DNA from: Lathyrus oleraceus
Taxonomy: Eukaryota; Streptophyta; Magnoliopsida; Fabales; Fabaceae
NCBI RefSeq assembly: GCF_024323335.1
Contig: NC_066580.1
Coordinates: 88,831,391-88,895,390, forward strand
Reading direction: 5' to 3'
Length of the DNA stretch: 64,000 nucleotides
Shown here piece by piece: positions 44,361 through 56,800 of the stretch. The position numbers were made by a program, and so were the translations under genes. The notes under the pieces are model-generated. The model did no database searches. It was given only the letters and a program-made list of their open reading frames with translations, and was not told the DNA's origin. Positions within the stretch are counted from its first letter, which is position 1. Every line of letters begins with the position of its first letter.

Positions 44361-46358
44361 TGTCGCAACCTGAAAAATACAGTGCGCGAAAAAAAAACAA
44401 CCGGCGAAGGAAAAAGACAGAAGAGTCGCCACCGTGCATTATTTATCCCAAAGGAGGGAAAGGAAACGCTCGAAGTAAACCGGAAAAAGGAAAGGAAAAG
44501 ACAAGGTCTCGCAACCAAATCTTGGGTTCGGGAGTCGGTTATGCGAAGGGAAGGTATTAGCACCCCTACGCATCCGTAGTACTCTACGGGATCCACTTGT
44601 GTAGTTCTTGTCTAAAGGGTATGGGTTTATCTAATGTACTATTTACTAAAAAAGGGGTTAAAGGGAAAGGACTCGCGCGGATGTCGCATCCACTGCATAC
44701 GTATCTCATATGAATATGAGAATTAGAGTCTTCGTAGCTCGGCTACCTAGGGGTTTGGGGGGTTGTGTGCTCGCTAAGACATCGCGTCTTATGCCTACGT
44801 ATCTCATCTAGAATGAGAATCAGAGCACGCCGTAGTTCGGCTAACTACGGGGTTATGGATTGGGTTTTGGACGAACAACGTTACTACACAATCTACCGGA
44901 TGCTCGACCTTTGGAGACTTACTCGCCTGTAGTAGAAGGAGATAACGTGTTGCTTTGGGTTTTAGGGTTTGTTTGCGTTGTAGGAACGCGCATGCAAAAA
45001 GGAAGTCCTAGGCGAAGGAACAGTGCTACCTTAATTGGCATGCAAACGGAAGACTATGCGAAGCCTCGCATCCTATGGGGAACAATCACATCACACAAAA
45101 CACGTATCTTAAAGTAAAATGCCACCAAGGGGCTCAAACATTGCCTCCTATCGAGGTCTTCCAGCTAAGAAAACGGTAAAATAAAGGGGAAGAAGTAAAA
45201 AATACCACACGGATAAAGATCCGAAGTTACAACAATTAAAGGATAAGCAACCCTGAGATCCTCCCAAGCTAACACCATCAAAGAAAACCAATCAGTACGG
45301 GTAATCGGAATAAACCTCCGGATTGTGCCCCTGCAAGAGTATGTGAGCCCTCACAAAAACTCGACAAAAAGGGTTAGGCAAACAGGATGAAATCAAAAGA
45401 AAACAATGCCATGGCAACACAAGACAGGTTAGAACAAAACAGAACAAAAAGGACGGATGCTGTCACATTCGCGACTGCATCGCCTAGCGAACGCTTAGCG
45501 AAGCTTCGTTGCATGCTCGCCTAGCGAAGCGGCTAGCGAGCGCCTGCGGGTTTTGGATTTCTCATTGATAACATCACGATTTTAAGGATTCCAAACCCTA
45601 TGGCATTCATCTCAGAAACGAAATTATTAAACATTCAAGACACTATTTACATATTCATACATAAACATAAACCCGTGGGTAAAACCTGATGTTACCTCAC
45701 ACGTTCATAGTATTCAGATTCAAGGCATAAAGTAGGAGGAACAAAGGCATACCTGATGAGAGACCGGTTAAAATTGACAGACACGGCAGGATCGGCAGAG
45801 CAGCGTTAGGGTTTGCGTGAGGCGGGGTGAACTTCTCAGGGCTGCCTGAAGGTCGCTGCAGAGTAGTTCCTAGGTTTGAAACTCCACGTGAAACTCCAAG
45901 TCTATTTTCCCGTGAATTTCCAAGTGTATTTTCCTGTGCTGAAACCTCAGTATTTATAGACTAGTTTTCGTGGACTTGTGGACTTAGAATGAGGTCAGCT
46001 GAGGCCCAAAGCTTTTCTGCTATTTTCCGAAACGCGCGCCCTTTGCCTAGCGAAGGATCTGCTCGCCCAGCGAGCATGACAGTTCTTTTCGCTAGGCGAA
46101 GCATCTGCTCGCCTAGCGAGCATGACAGCTCAGCAGCAGATTCTTGCTTCTTCCAGCTTGGCGATTTGCATGGTGAATAGGCCCCATTTGGTCCTGTTGG
46201 AAGTAACTCGGGTCTTTCCCTTGTGTTGACCGATCATCTGGATGATGTTCAAGCTTCTTGGAGATGATTCTGATTGACATGATGCAATGTAATATGAAAT
46301 GCTAAATGACCTAAAAAATGAATGCATGAATGATGAGGGCAAATTTTGGGGTGTTACA
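44361..46358 (-). repeat. LTR1 of Tat2 (1,998 bp, outer 3' LTR)
   Basis: On minus it begins TGTAACACCCCAAAATTTG and ends GGTTGCGACA. TATA box TCTATAAATA (minus) at 45951-45960. It carries clusters of the TCGCTAGGCGA-type motif (about 45475-45545 and 46035-46130) and five successive short hairpins (44705-44850). It differs from LTR3 at about 2% by eye. Confidence 0.93.
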
Positions 46359-48299
46359 GCTGCCCCTATTCAATCATCAGCTAACCCGAGTAGGATGAAA
46401 GCGAATAGTTTATCAGACAAACGGGGTGAGTTGTGATTGAATACCAAAGACAGACCGAAAATTTGCCCTCCGAGAACACCACAAAAACGCGGAAATACAC
46501 CGCGCTGTTTATTTCTCTTCCGATCCTCTGGCTGAATATGAATCAGTCTTCTGGCTCAATCTGGAGTTTCGATCCTCTGGCTGAATCTATGCTCAATTTT
46601 CCTCTGGTTGGATATTAATTTCGATCCTCGGGCTGGATACGATTTTGATCTTCTGGTTAGATCTTCTTCGATCTTCTGGCTAGATCTCCTTCGTTTCGAT
46701 TCTCTGGATGAATCTATTTCCTTTGATTCTCTGGCTGAATCTACTTCGATCTTCTGGCTAGATCTGAATTGTTTCGATTCTCTGGCTGAATCTATTTCCG
46801 GTCTTCGGGCTAGACCTGACTTCGATCTTCTGGCTAGATCTCCTTCGATCTTCTCGCTAGATCTCCTTTGTTTCGATTCTCTGGCTGAATCTATTTCTTT
46901 TGATTCTCCGGCTGAATCTATACTCAATTTTCGTACTGGATATACAACTTCGAGAATATTCCACTTTTGGGCTTCGTACATATTCTTCGGGCTAGACCAT
47001 GTTGTAACGACTCCTCAATTAGACTTGGGCTTGCTGGGGAAATAAAGCTTGTAGGCGACTTCACTGGGGAATCTTCAAATTGAGCTTTAGGCTGACTCTT
47101 GGGGAAACGATTCTCAGGCCAAATCTTTGAAATGACCCTCAGGCTGGATCACTGGCAAACGATTCTCAGGCTGAATCTTCGAAATGACCCTCAGGCTGGA
47201 TCACTGGAAAACGATTCTCAGGCTGAATCTTCGAAATGAACCTCGGGCCGGATCACAGGAACACGATTCTCAGGCTGAATCTTCAAAATGAACCTCAGGA
47301 TGGATCTTCAAAATTGACCCTCAGGCTAGATCACTCACGCTTGATCCTCTGGTTGGGTCTTATGACTCTGGTTGTAAAGCAGTTCTTCAGTCTGCTTGGA
47401 AGAACCTGTTCATCAGCTTATGTGTATGCTTGATATGATATGCATGCAAATGCAAATGTTATGCATGGTGTAAAAAGAAATCTGCTTGGGGAAGCAAACT
47501 CCGGTAGGGAACAGATCACTGTATTAATCCTTGAATGCTCTATGGGGAATGATCCGTCTGCCGGGATCAATGAGCCACCAGAAATAAATTGGCTGCTTGA
47601 AAAGTTTACCTTGCGGGGGGAGTATCAACTATGGAAACGTTGTTCGGCGAGGCTCTGCGAGGAGAGTCCGTGGGGAAGACACTTCCTGGGGAAATGTCGT
47701 AGGAAACGACCTTTGCTGGGGATATGAACTTGCTAATCGCCCTCAAGCTGGGGATTAACAAATCTGTTAGAAATAATCTGCTGGGGAATAAGATGAACAC
47801 TGGGAACACCACCCTCTCATCTGTTGAATATGCAACCACTCCGCTGTTGCTAAGAAGATACAATCTGACATTGTCAACTCCACTGGGGATATATAGTCTG
47901 AATACTGTCAACTCTATTGGGGAACATGCTCTGCTGAGGAGAGACTTTGTCAACCGCTCGGGGATGAGGATTCATGACTTGGCATCCGGTTCCTGTGACC
48001 AGCAACCAAAAATACACGTATGCCTCGGGGGAATTACTCGGTTTGAATTCACCGTCCGGGATTAAGCACATTCAAAGCAATTTTAATTGTTTTCCTAGGC
48101 AAATCATCTGCAAAAGCCACCATTATGTTCATATGCAATATGTTTTATCAAAAATTCGGACATTTTTGCGAACAAACTGATAAATGAAAAATAAAGAGGC
48201 TCTTTAACTGAATTATTCGACTCTTACTTGGGAGAAAATTTGTGCCAGGAATAGGCGAGGGTATCAGGAAGCTGATCCCTGAAAAGAGGTGATCGCTAT
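46359..48299 (-). repeat. Tat2 3' region, copy 1, with minisatellites
   Basis: Aligns with 49961 to about 51934. It contains a degenerate 24-27-bp tandem repeat (GATTCTCTGGCTGAATCT / GATCTTCTGGCTAGATCT types, about 46513-46940). A ~51-bp repeat (GATTCTCAGGCTGAATCT plus CCTCAGGCTGGATCAC, about 47085-47345) follows in roughly four units. It stops abruptly at 48299 against LTR2. Open frames through the repeats are by-products of the periodicity. Confidence 0.85.
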
Positions 48300-49960
48300 T
48301 GTCGCAACTTGAAAAATACAGTGTGCGAAAAAACAACCGGCAAAACAAAATGACAGAAGAGTCGCCACCGTGCGTTATTCATCCCAAAGGAGGGAAAGGA
48401 AACGCTCGAAGTAAACCTGAAAAAGGAAAGGACAAGACAGGGTCTCGCAACCAAATCTTGGGTTCGAGAGTCGGTTATGCGTAGGGAAGGTATTAGCACC
48501 CCTACACATCCGTAGTACTCTACGGGATCCACTTTTGTAGTTTCCGTCTAAAGGGTGTGGGTTTATTGTGCTGTTTGCCAAAAAAAAAGGTTAAATGAAA
48601 ATGACTCGCGCGGATGTCGCATCCACTGCATACGTATCTCATCTGAATATGAGAATCAGAGTCTTCGTAGCTCGGATGACCTATGGGTTGGGGGATGTGT
48701 GCTCGCTAAGACATCGTGTCTTATGCCTACGTATCTCATCTGGAATGAGAATCAGAGCAAGCCGTAGTTCGGCTAACTACGGGGTTGTGGATTGGGTTTT
48801 GGACGAACAATGTCACTACGCAATCTACCGAGTGCTCGACCTTTGGAGACTTACTCGCCTGTAGTAGAAGGAGTTAACGTGTTGCTTTGGGTTTTAGGGT
48901 TCGGGATGCTCAAGGGCAAAAAGGCAGTCATTGACGAAGGAACCGCACTACCTGTGGGGATAAGAAACACCAAACACAAAACATGTATCTTAAAGTAAAA
49001 TTCCACCAAGGGGCTCAAACATTGCCTCCTATCGAGGTCTTCCAGCTAAGAAAGCAGTAAAATGCGGGAAAAATGTAAAAGTACCACGCGGATAAAGATC
49101 CGAAGTAACAGCAATTAGAGGAATGGGAAACCCTGAGATCCTTCCAAGCTAACATCATCAAAGAAAGTGGGTCAGTACAGGTAATCAAAATGAACCTCCA
49201 GGGGTTATCCCACAAATAAAGTGGGAAACCACGCAAGTTATCCCTGCAAAAGTCATGTGAGCCCTCACAAAAACTCAACAAAAGGGTTAGTGAAACACCA
49301 TAAGCATTTTTTTCATGGATAACAGTATGGTTTCAGAAACCTCAAACCCTGTGGCATACACTCAAAAATTAAACGGTTACACATTCAAGGCATTGTTTAT
49401 ACATTCATATACATATTAAACCCATGGGCAAAAACATAATGAAAATCATCCATCATACCTCAAACATTCAGAGTATTCAACTTCAAAGCAAAAAGGTAAT
49501 GGGAATAAGGGCAAACCTGATTGAAGAGCTTGATAGAAATTGAGTTGCACCCGTGAGGCCCTTCAGGATTTGGAGGCTGCTCTGAGTTCTCTGTCAGGTT
49601 TCTCTTCAGGTTTTGTCCAGGGTTTTGTTCCAAGGAAACCTCAGAGTATTTTGCTTCCCTTCCTTTTTCTCCAGGGTTCTTCTCTCACTATCTTTTTCCC
49701 AGACAGGGTAATAGGAATAGAATGAAAAATTTGTTTCACTAAAACTCTAGTATTTATAGGCTAATATTGGTAGTTTAGTGGGCTTTTGAGAGAGGTCCAA
49801 GTCTTCTGTTATTTATTTATTTATTTTATTTAATTAATTAATTAATTAATTTTATTTTTTTTTAAAGTTTCTTGGATCTAATTCTGATTGACATGATGAA
49901 ATGCAATATGAAATGCTAAATGAATGCATGAATGAGGAGGGAAAATTTTGGGGTGTCACA
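48300..49960 (-). repeat. LTR2 of Tat2 (1,661 bp, internal, divergent)
   Basis: Same terminal sequences and overall order as LTR1/LTR3 but clearly more diverged, ~340 bp shorter, without the TCGCTAGGCGA-type clusters, and with an AT-rich ATTT/AATT tract at about 49812-49862 instead. TATA box on minus at about 49751-49760. On its 3' side (minus) it joins the 3' region directly with no primer-binding site. Confidence 0.9.
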
Positions 49961-52231
49961 GCTGCCCCTATTCAATCATCAGCTGAACCGAGTAGGATGA
50001 AAGCGAACAGCTTATCAGACAAACGGGGTGAGCTGTGATTGAATACCAAACATAGACCGAAAATTTGCGCTCCGAGAACACCACAAAACCGCGGAAATAC
50101 ACCGTGCTGTTTATTTTTCTTCCGATCCTCTGGCTTAATCTGGAGTTTCGATCCTCTGGCTGGATATTAATTTTGATCCTCGGGCTGGATACGATTTTGA
50201 TCTTCTGGCTAGATCTTCTTCGATCTTCTGGCTAGATCTCCTTCGTTTCGATTCTCTGGCTGAATCTATTTCCTTTGATTCTCTGGCTGAATCCATTTTC
50301 GGTCTTCGGGCTAGACCTGACTTTGATCTTCTGGCTAGATCTGGAGTGTCGATCCTCTGGTTGAATCTGAACTTAATTTGATTCTCTGGCTGAATCTACT
50401 TCGATCTTCTGGCTAGATCTGAATTGTTTCGATTCTCTGGCTGAATCTATTTCCGGTCTTCGGGCTAGACCTGACTTCGATCTTCTGGCTAGATCTTCTT
50501 CGATCTTTTGGCTAGATCTCCTTTGTTTCGATTCTCTGGATGAATCTATTTCGATCTTCTGGCTAGATCTGGATTGTTTTGATGATAAATTCCCATCATT
50601 AGGATCCCACATCTGAGGCATGCGCTGGTTGACCCTCTTTTGAAATCTGCACCCAACCTTCATACTTATATGCAGCTTCGAGAATATTCCTCTTTTGGAC
50701 TTGTACATATTCTTCGGGCTAGAACATGTTGTAACGACTCCTCAATTAGACTTGGGCTTGCTGGGGAAATAAAGCTTGTAGGCGACTTCACTGGGAAATC
50801 TTCAGATTGAGCCTTAGGCTGACTCTTGGGAAAACGATTCTCAGGCTGAATCTTCAAAAATGACCCTCATGCTGGATCACGGGAAAACGATTCTCAGGCT
50901 GAATCTTCAAAATGACCCTCAGGCTGGATCACTCACGCTTGATCCTCTGGCTGGATCTCATGACGTTGGTTGTAAGGGAATTCTTCAGTCTGCTTGGAAG
51001 AACCTGTTTATCAACTTATGTGTATGCTTGATATGATATGCATGCGAATGCAAATGCTATGCATAGTGTAAAAGAAAAAAGAAATCTGCTAGGGGAAGCA
51101 AACTCCGGTAGGGAACAGATCGCTGTATCAATCCTTGAATGCTCTGTGGGGAATGATCCGTCTGCCGGGACCAATGAGCCACCAAAAATAAATTGGCTGC
51201 TTGAAAAGTCGACCTTGCAGGGGGAGTATCAACTATGGAAACTTGGTTCGGCGAGGCTCTGTGAGGAGAGTCTGTGGGGAAAACACTTCCTGGGGAAATG
51301 TCGTAGGAAACGACCTTTGCTGGGGATATGAACTTGCTAATCGTCCTCAAGCTGCGGATTAGAACAAATCTGTTAGAAATAATCTGCTGGGGATGAGATG
51401 AACACTGGGAACACCACCCTCTTGTCCGTTGGGTATGCAACCACTCCGCTGTTGCTAGGAAGATACAGTCTGACACCGTCAACTCTGCTGGGGATATATA
51501 GTCTGGATACTGTCAACTCTACTGGGGATAGACAGTCTGGATACTGTCAACTCTGTTGGGGAACATGCTCTGCTGAGGAGAGACTTTGTCAACCGCTTGG
51601 CGATGAGGATTCATGACTTGGCATCCGGTTCCTGTGACCTGCAACCAAAAATACACGTATACCTCGGGGGAATTACTCGGTTTGAATTCACCGTCCGGGA
51701 TTAAGCACATTCAAAGCAATTTTAAATGTTTTCCTGTGCAAATCATCTGCAAAAGCCACCATTATGTTCATATGCAATATGTTTTATAAAAAATTCGGAC
51801 ATTTTTGCAAACAAACTGATATATGAAAAATAGAGGCTCTTTAACTGAATTATTCGATTCTTACTGGGGAGAAAATTTGTGCCAGGAATAGGCGAGGGTA
51901 TTAGGAAGCTGATCCCTGAAAAGAGGTGATCGCTATAAAAAAGAGAATTATCCTAATGGCAATGTGGAAACGGGGTCCCACTGAGTTTCGACTCTACTAT
52001 GGTTCGTATGTCCTCAAGACGCTCTGCTCATCTTGCTTTCTGAAGTGGATGATTAGTCGATCTTTAACCTTCGAAGATTGCCGGATTGAATGAAACAGTG
52101 ATATAACACTGATGAACTCAGATCACAGTCATTCGCTTATTCCCTAACTTTTGCCTGGATCGCCCCCTTTTTGGGTTTTCAATCCACCGGGATACCCATT
52201 TTTGCCTGAGCCGCCCTTTTGGGTTTTCGAC
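49961..52231 (-). repeat. Tat2 3' region, copy 2
   Basis: From 49961 to about 51934 it repeats 46359-48299; 51935-52231 exists only here and leads back to pol remnants. The ~51-bp minisatellite has about two units here (50815-50960) against four in copy 1. Near 52160-52230 lie inverted copies of the GAAAACCCGAAAGGGCGA-type motif found after Tat1 pol. Confidence 0.85.
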
Positions 52232-52579
52232 TCACCGGATGTACTCTTTTTTTTTATATATCCCTAATTTTTGCCCGAACCTCTTTATGCCTTTTTGTTT
52301 GGTTCGTCGCGATGCCCATTTTTTGCCTGGACTATTCTTTTTACTGTCCAGCGGGTCTATTTTATACGAAGTATTTTTTTTAACTGCGTCTGAGTTATTA
52401 GGGGACGGGAATCCTTCGACATCCACGTACGGACCCTCATAGTTCGGTGTCCATTTTCCCCTGTGATCTGTGTTGGGAGGAAGAAATCTTTTGAGTACCA
52501 ATTCACCGACTTGATACCCCCGAGGGCGCACTTTCTGACCAAATGCTTTCTTCATTCGTCTCTGACCGAGATACGTCAA
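52232..52579 (-). pseudogene. Tat2 integrase C-terminus (fragment)
   Basis: The start of the 115-codon open stretch shows the end of the integrase (RRMKKAFGQKVRPRGYQVGELV, then KWTPNYEGPYV, the GPY module), similar to Tat1 codons 365-415. The frame then degenerates. The zinc module and catalytic D,D35E core are absent from this element. Confidence 0.8.
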
Positions 52580-53560
52580 TTCTGGGCACGTAGTTCCAGC
52601 ATAGCATCATTTCCCGTTGGTTTGATTGATGACCAAAGCTGAACCCCCGTATACATCCAGGGTTTTAATCTGTATATTGACGGCTTCCTCAAGTCTTAGG
52701 ATACAAGCTTCGTATTCGGCTTCATTGTTGGTACGGGGAAAAGTTATTCTGGCACCAAATGGCATATGAACCCCCTTCCGGTGTGATCAACACTACATCA
52801 ACTCCGCGACCATTGACGTGGACCGCCCCATCAAACATCATAATCCATTTGGATTCAGGGTCAGGCCCCTCCTTCGGGAGTGGTTCCTCTCAATCTTTCG
52901 ATTTGAGAAACATGATGTCCTCATCAGGAAAGTCAAACCTCCTAGGTTGGTAATCATCAATCGGTTGCTCTGCAAGATAGTCTGACAAGACACTTCCCTT
53001 GATGGCTTTTTCTGAAGTGTATTGGATGTCATACTCTGTCAGTATCATTTGTCACCTAGTAACCTTTTCGGTAAGTGCTGGCTTTTCAAAAATATACTTG
53101 ACTGGATCTATTTTTTATATCAATAGAGTCGTGTGAGTCAACATATACTGTCTTAGTCGGCGAGCAGCCCATGCCAAAGCGCGACATGTTTTCTCGAGCA
53201 ATGAGTATCTTTGTTCACAGTCGGTAAACTTTTGCTAAGGTAGTATATTGCATGCTCTTTTCGACCTGACTCGTCATGCTGATCGAGCACACAACCCATT
53301 GACCTTTCTAACACAGTCAAGTACATGATCAACGTTCTTTCCTCTCGGCCTGTAGACTTGCCCCGATCTTGATCTCTTTCTTGTCGTCTGCGGTACCGAT
53401 GTTGACGGTCTCAATTACCTCCTGATAAGGTGTAATAGCTCGGTCCTCCTGTTTCAACAATCTGGCTAACCTTTCAGGCAATTCATAATCTTCCTTAACC
53501 CCTTCTTCGGCTTAATAGATAGGATTGTCGAAGTCATACTTGGCCATAGCAGTGTCGTTA
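52580..53560 (-). pseudogene. Tat2 RT N-terminal scrap joined to RNase H remnants
   Basis: On minus, a short pre-RT segment (LPERLARLLKQE, near 53470) jumps at about 53350 to the end of the RT/RNase H connection (LIMYLTVLERSMG). It continues through YYLSK, ALAWAARRLRQYML and the archaeal-type RNase H (FDGAV; a degenerate NNEAEYEA near 52715). The RT palm with its YVDD motif and most of RT are deleted. At least two further stops and frame changes occur, so no enzyme can be made. Confidence 0.75.
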
Positions 53561-53859
53561 GCAGTGAGATCCGAGTGGTCCGCTCTGCATGATGGAGGAT
53601 CATGCTTTACCTTAGAATGAGAGTTTTTTTTTTTTTGGAAAGAAAGAGAAAACGAAAAAAGAAACATTGCCATTTTTTTTTGTAAAAGTAAAAAAACTGA
53701 AAGAAAGAGAACACAAAATTGTTTGCAAAAGCCGTCCTTTATTGATGATAAAAATAATTGCGAAATGTAACTAAATGGATGGCCCTACAAATGAGCCGTT
53801 ACACCTTGGGCAAAGTGTAAGACTTTATTATGCATGTAATAAAAGGAAAGCAATAAAAA
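53561..53859 (-). other. AT-rich spacer between gag-protease and pol remnants
   Basis: Non-coding, with A/T runs, in the position of the protease-RT spacer of Tat1 (2818-3240). It could contain the intron known from Ogre elements. No convincing splice sites identified. Confidence 0.5.
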
Positions 53860-56800
53860 TCACTCTTTCAGTAGAGTAACCCGGACGGTTTTTTCAGACG
53901 ACCAATTGTCGAGCTTTTCTCCCGGGACACACGGGCGAATCCAGCTATCTAAGTCACAGTCGCTGTCAGCCTTGTCTTCATCTGCAGCATCGACGACGTG
54001 GGGAGAAACCAAACCCCCGCTGGAGAGAGTACCGATTTCCTTCTTCTGAGATCCCGGAGCATACCCCAATCCAAACTTGTCTTCTTTGATGATTGGCTCC
54101 ACAAATTTGCCCCAGCCTTGGGCATTACCAGTTTTAACCACTTCGACAGCTTGCTTGTATGAAGAGATAGAAGTCCCGACCTTCTCAAACTCAGGTGAAA
54201 AGACAGCTTCGGGCGCGACCTCGTTGATGTTTGTAGTTTCGAAGCCCTGACACAGCATCTCATGCATCTCGCCGTCCATCTCGCCGTCCATCTCTACATA
54301 CTTAAATGTAGACAGGTGGCAAACAATTTCCTCTTCACCACAGACAGTGACGACCTGGCCTTCTAGTTCATATTTGAGCTTCTGGTGGAGGGTAGAAGTA
54401 ACAGCACCGGTAGCATGAATCCAAGGCCGACCTAGCAGACAGCTGTAGGCAGGCTGGATATCCATCACATAAAAGGTACTCTTGAATATCTGCGGTCCAA
54501 TCTTCACTAGCAACTCAACTTCGCCAAAGACAGCTCTCTTAGAGCCATCAAAAGCCCTCACAACTAAGTTAGTTGGCCTCAGGATGGTGTCATCGCAATC
54601 CAACTTCATTAAGGCTTTCTTTGGAAGAACATTCAGAGAAGAGCCTGTATCAACCAAAACATGGGAAAGCATCACCCCTTTGCACTCCATTGTGATATGC
54701 AAGGCTTTGTTGTGATTCCTGCCCTCAGATGTCAGGTCATTATTGGTGAAACCTAGCCCCCGGCTAGCGTTTACATTGGAAACTACTGACTCCAGCTGGT
54801 TAACAGTTATCTCCGGTGGAACATAGGCCATATTCAGTACTTTCAACAAGGCTGCTCTGTGCGCCTCAGAGCACAGCAATAGTGAGAGGATGGAGATCTT
54901 TGAGGGTGTCTGATTTAGCTGGTCGACTACCTTGTAGTCACTTTTCTTGATAATCCTCATAAACTCATGCACTTCCTTCTTGAATGCGGTCTTAGGAGGA
55001 TCTTCCTCAGTAGTAACCTCTTCGGCGGCTATCTGTTTCCCTTTAGCCTTGGCAGCTACCTCGGCTTCAGTATTCGCGCGTAATGTTGATGGTGCAAATA
55101 GGCGTCCACTGCGAGTGAAGCCACCAACCCCTCCAACATTGTCTACAGCGGAGCTACCAATGTCGATGTCTTCTTTGTTAACTTTCTGCCCATGGCAGTA
55201 GATATCAGCCCCATAGTGCCACGGGATAGCACTGTCTTTCTCATACGGAACGGGTCCTGGTATTGTGATGGTGATCGGACCAACCAAAGTCGGTTGAGGG
55301 CTGTCAGAGTAAATTGCAACTGGTGCTGAACTTTCTGGGAAATATATTGTTGTTGGAGCGAGTCTCTCGGGAACATATATTTTTTCAGGAGTAAAATAAA
55401 ACGTCACCGTCGATACATCATTCTTCACTGGACGGGCCTGATCGAACTGAAGACAACCTTCATCTATCAGCTGCTGAATACCTCTTCTCAAACTGTCACA
55501 TCCGTTTTCGGCAGCTTGACAATTTCTGCATTCCTCCCCACAGCCCGGGAAAATCTGTCCTTTCAGAAGTCGGTCTTTAACCACCGATAGCGAAGTCTTT
55601 ACCTTAGTCACATCAGAAACCAAATTCAAAGTTTCCCCACTATCAACAACATTAATCCCCTGCCCGCCGTGAGCCGGCATCGGGTTCTGGATAACATTAG
55701 GCACCGAAGCAAAATTGATAGCCTGGGCATCTCTCAAATCTTGTACCTTTAACTGGAGAGCCTTGCAATTATCTGTAGTATGGCCAGATGCGTTGGAGTG
55801 AAAAGCACATCTGGCGTTGACATCATAACCTCTAGGCAAATTATTGGGATCGATTGGTGGGGCCAGAGTTCTCAACGTAACCAGATTCATGTCAATCAGC
55901 TTGGGAAGTAATACTGAATAAGGCATTGGGATTGGCTCGATGACCCGGTTCGTCTGCCTTGGACGTTGTTGATAGTGTCTCTGCTGACCCGGATTACCTC
56001 CTTGTTGTTGATTGTTGTACCTGGGTTGTTGTTGCGGATGATATTGCGGTTGAGGAACAGGTGTTGGAATAGTAACTGCGGCCACTTGATCTTGATAATA
56101 ATTAGGGCGTCCTCTACCCCTGCCTCTGCCGGCATACGCAACGCTTGCCTCACCTTCTTTTCTACGCTGACCGTTACCAGCAAACGGTTTCTTGGAAGCA
56201 CTATTGTCTTGAATTCGGCCAATCTTCAACAGACTCTCGATTCTTTCTCCGGCAATTACTATCTTTGCAAAGCTGATTGACGGGCAAGCAGCCAATCTCT
56301 CAATATAATTGCCTTGAAGAGTGTTCATGAACATGTCCGCCATCTCCCTTTCAGACATAGGGGGTTGGACAGACGCAGCAATCTGTTTCCAACACTGAGC
56401 ATACTCTCTAAAGGTTTCCTTGGCAGTCTGAGACATACCTTGCAACAAGGTCCGATTTGGAGCCATGTCCAAGTTATATTGATATTGCTTGACAAAAGCC
56501 TCTGCCAAGTCTTTCCAGCTCTTGATGGTAGTACGAGACAAATGAGCATACCATTCGCGAGAAGCTCCAGTTAGACTGTCTTCAAAATAGTACATCCACA
56601 ACTTTTCATCTTCCGTGTGAGCTCCCAACCTTCCCAGATAAGATTGGAGATGAGTGCGTGGGCAAGAAGCCCCGTTGTATTTCTCAAAAGTAGGGGGTTT
56701 GAACTTGTGAGGAATCCTTACTCCCTGAACCAAACCAAGATTTGTGACATCAAAGCCTAAGGAATTTTGAGACTCCAAGGATTTGAGCTTCTCAGCAAGC

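Noticed and set aside
46556..47045. Open frames of 141-145 codons with repeated SLAESI / ARESKQ text on either strand
   Set aside because: They arise from the 24-27-bp minisatellite, whose unit is near a multiple of three; similar frames appear in copy 2 (50373-50708) with other lengths.
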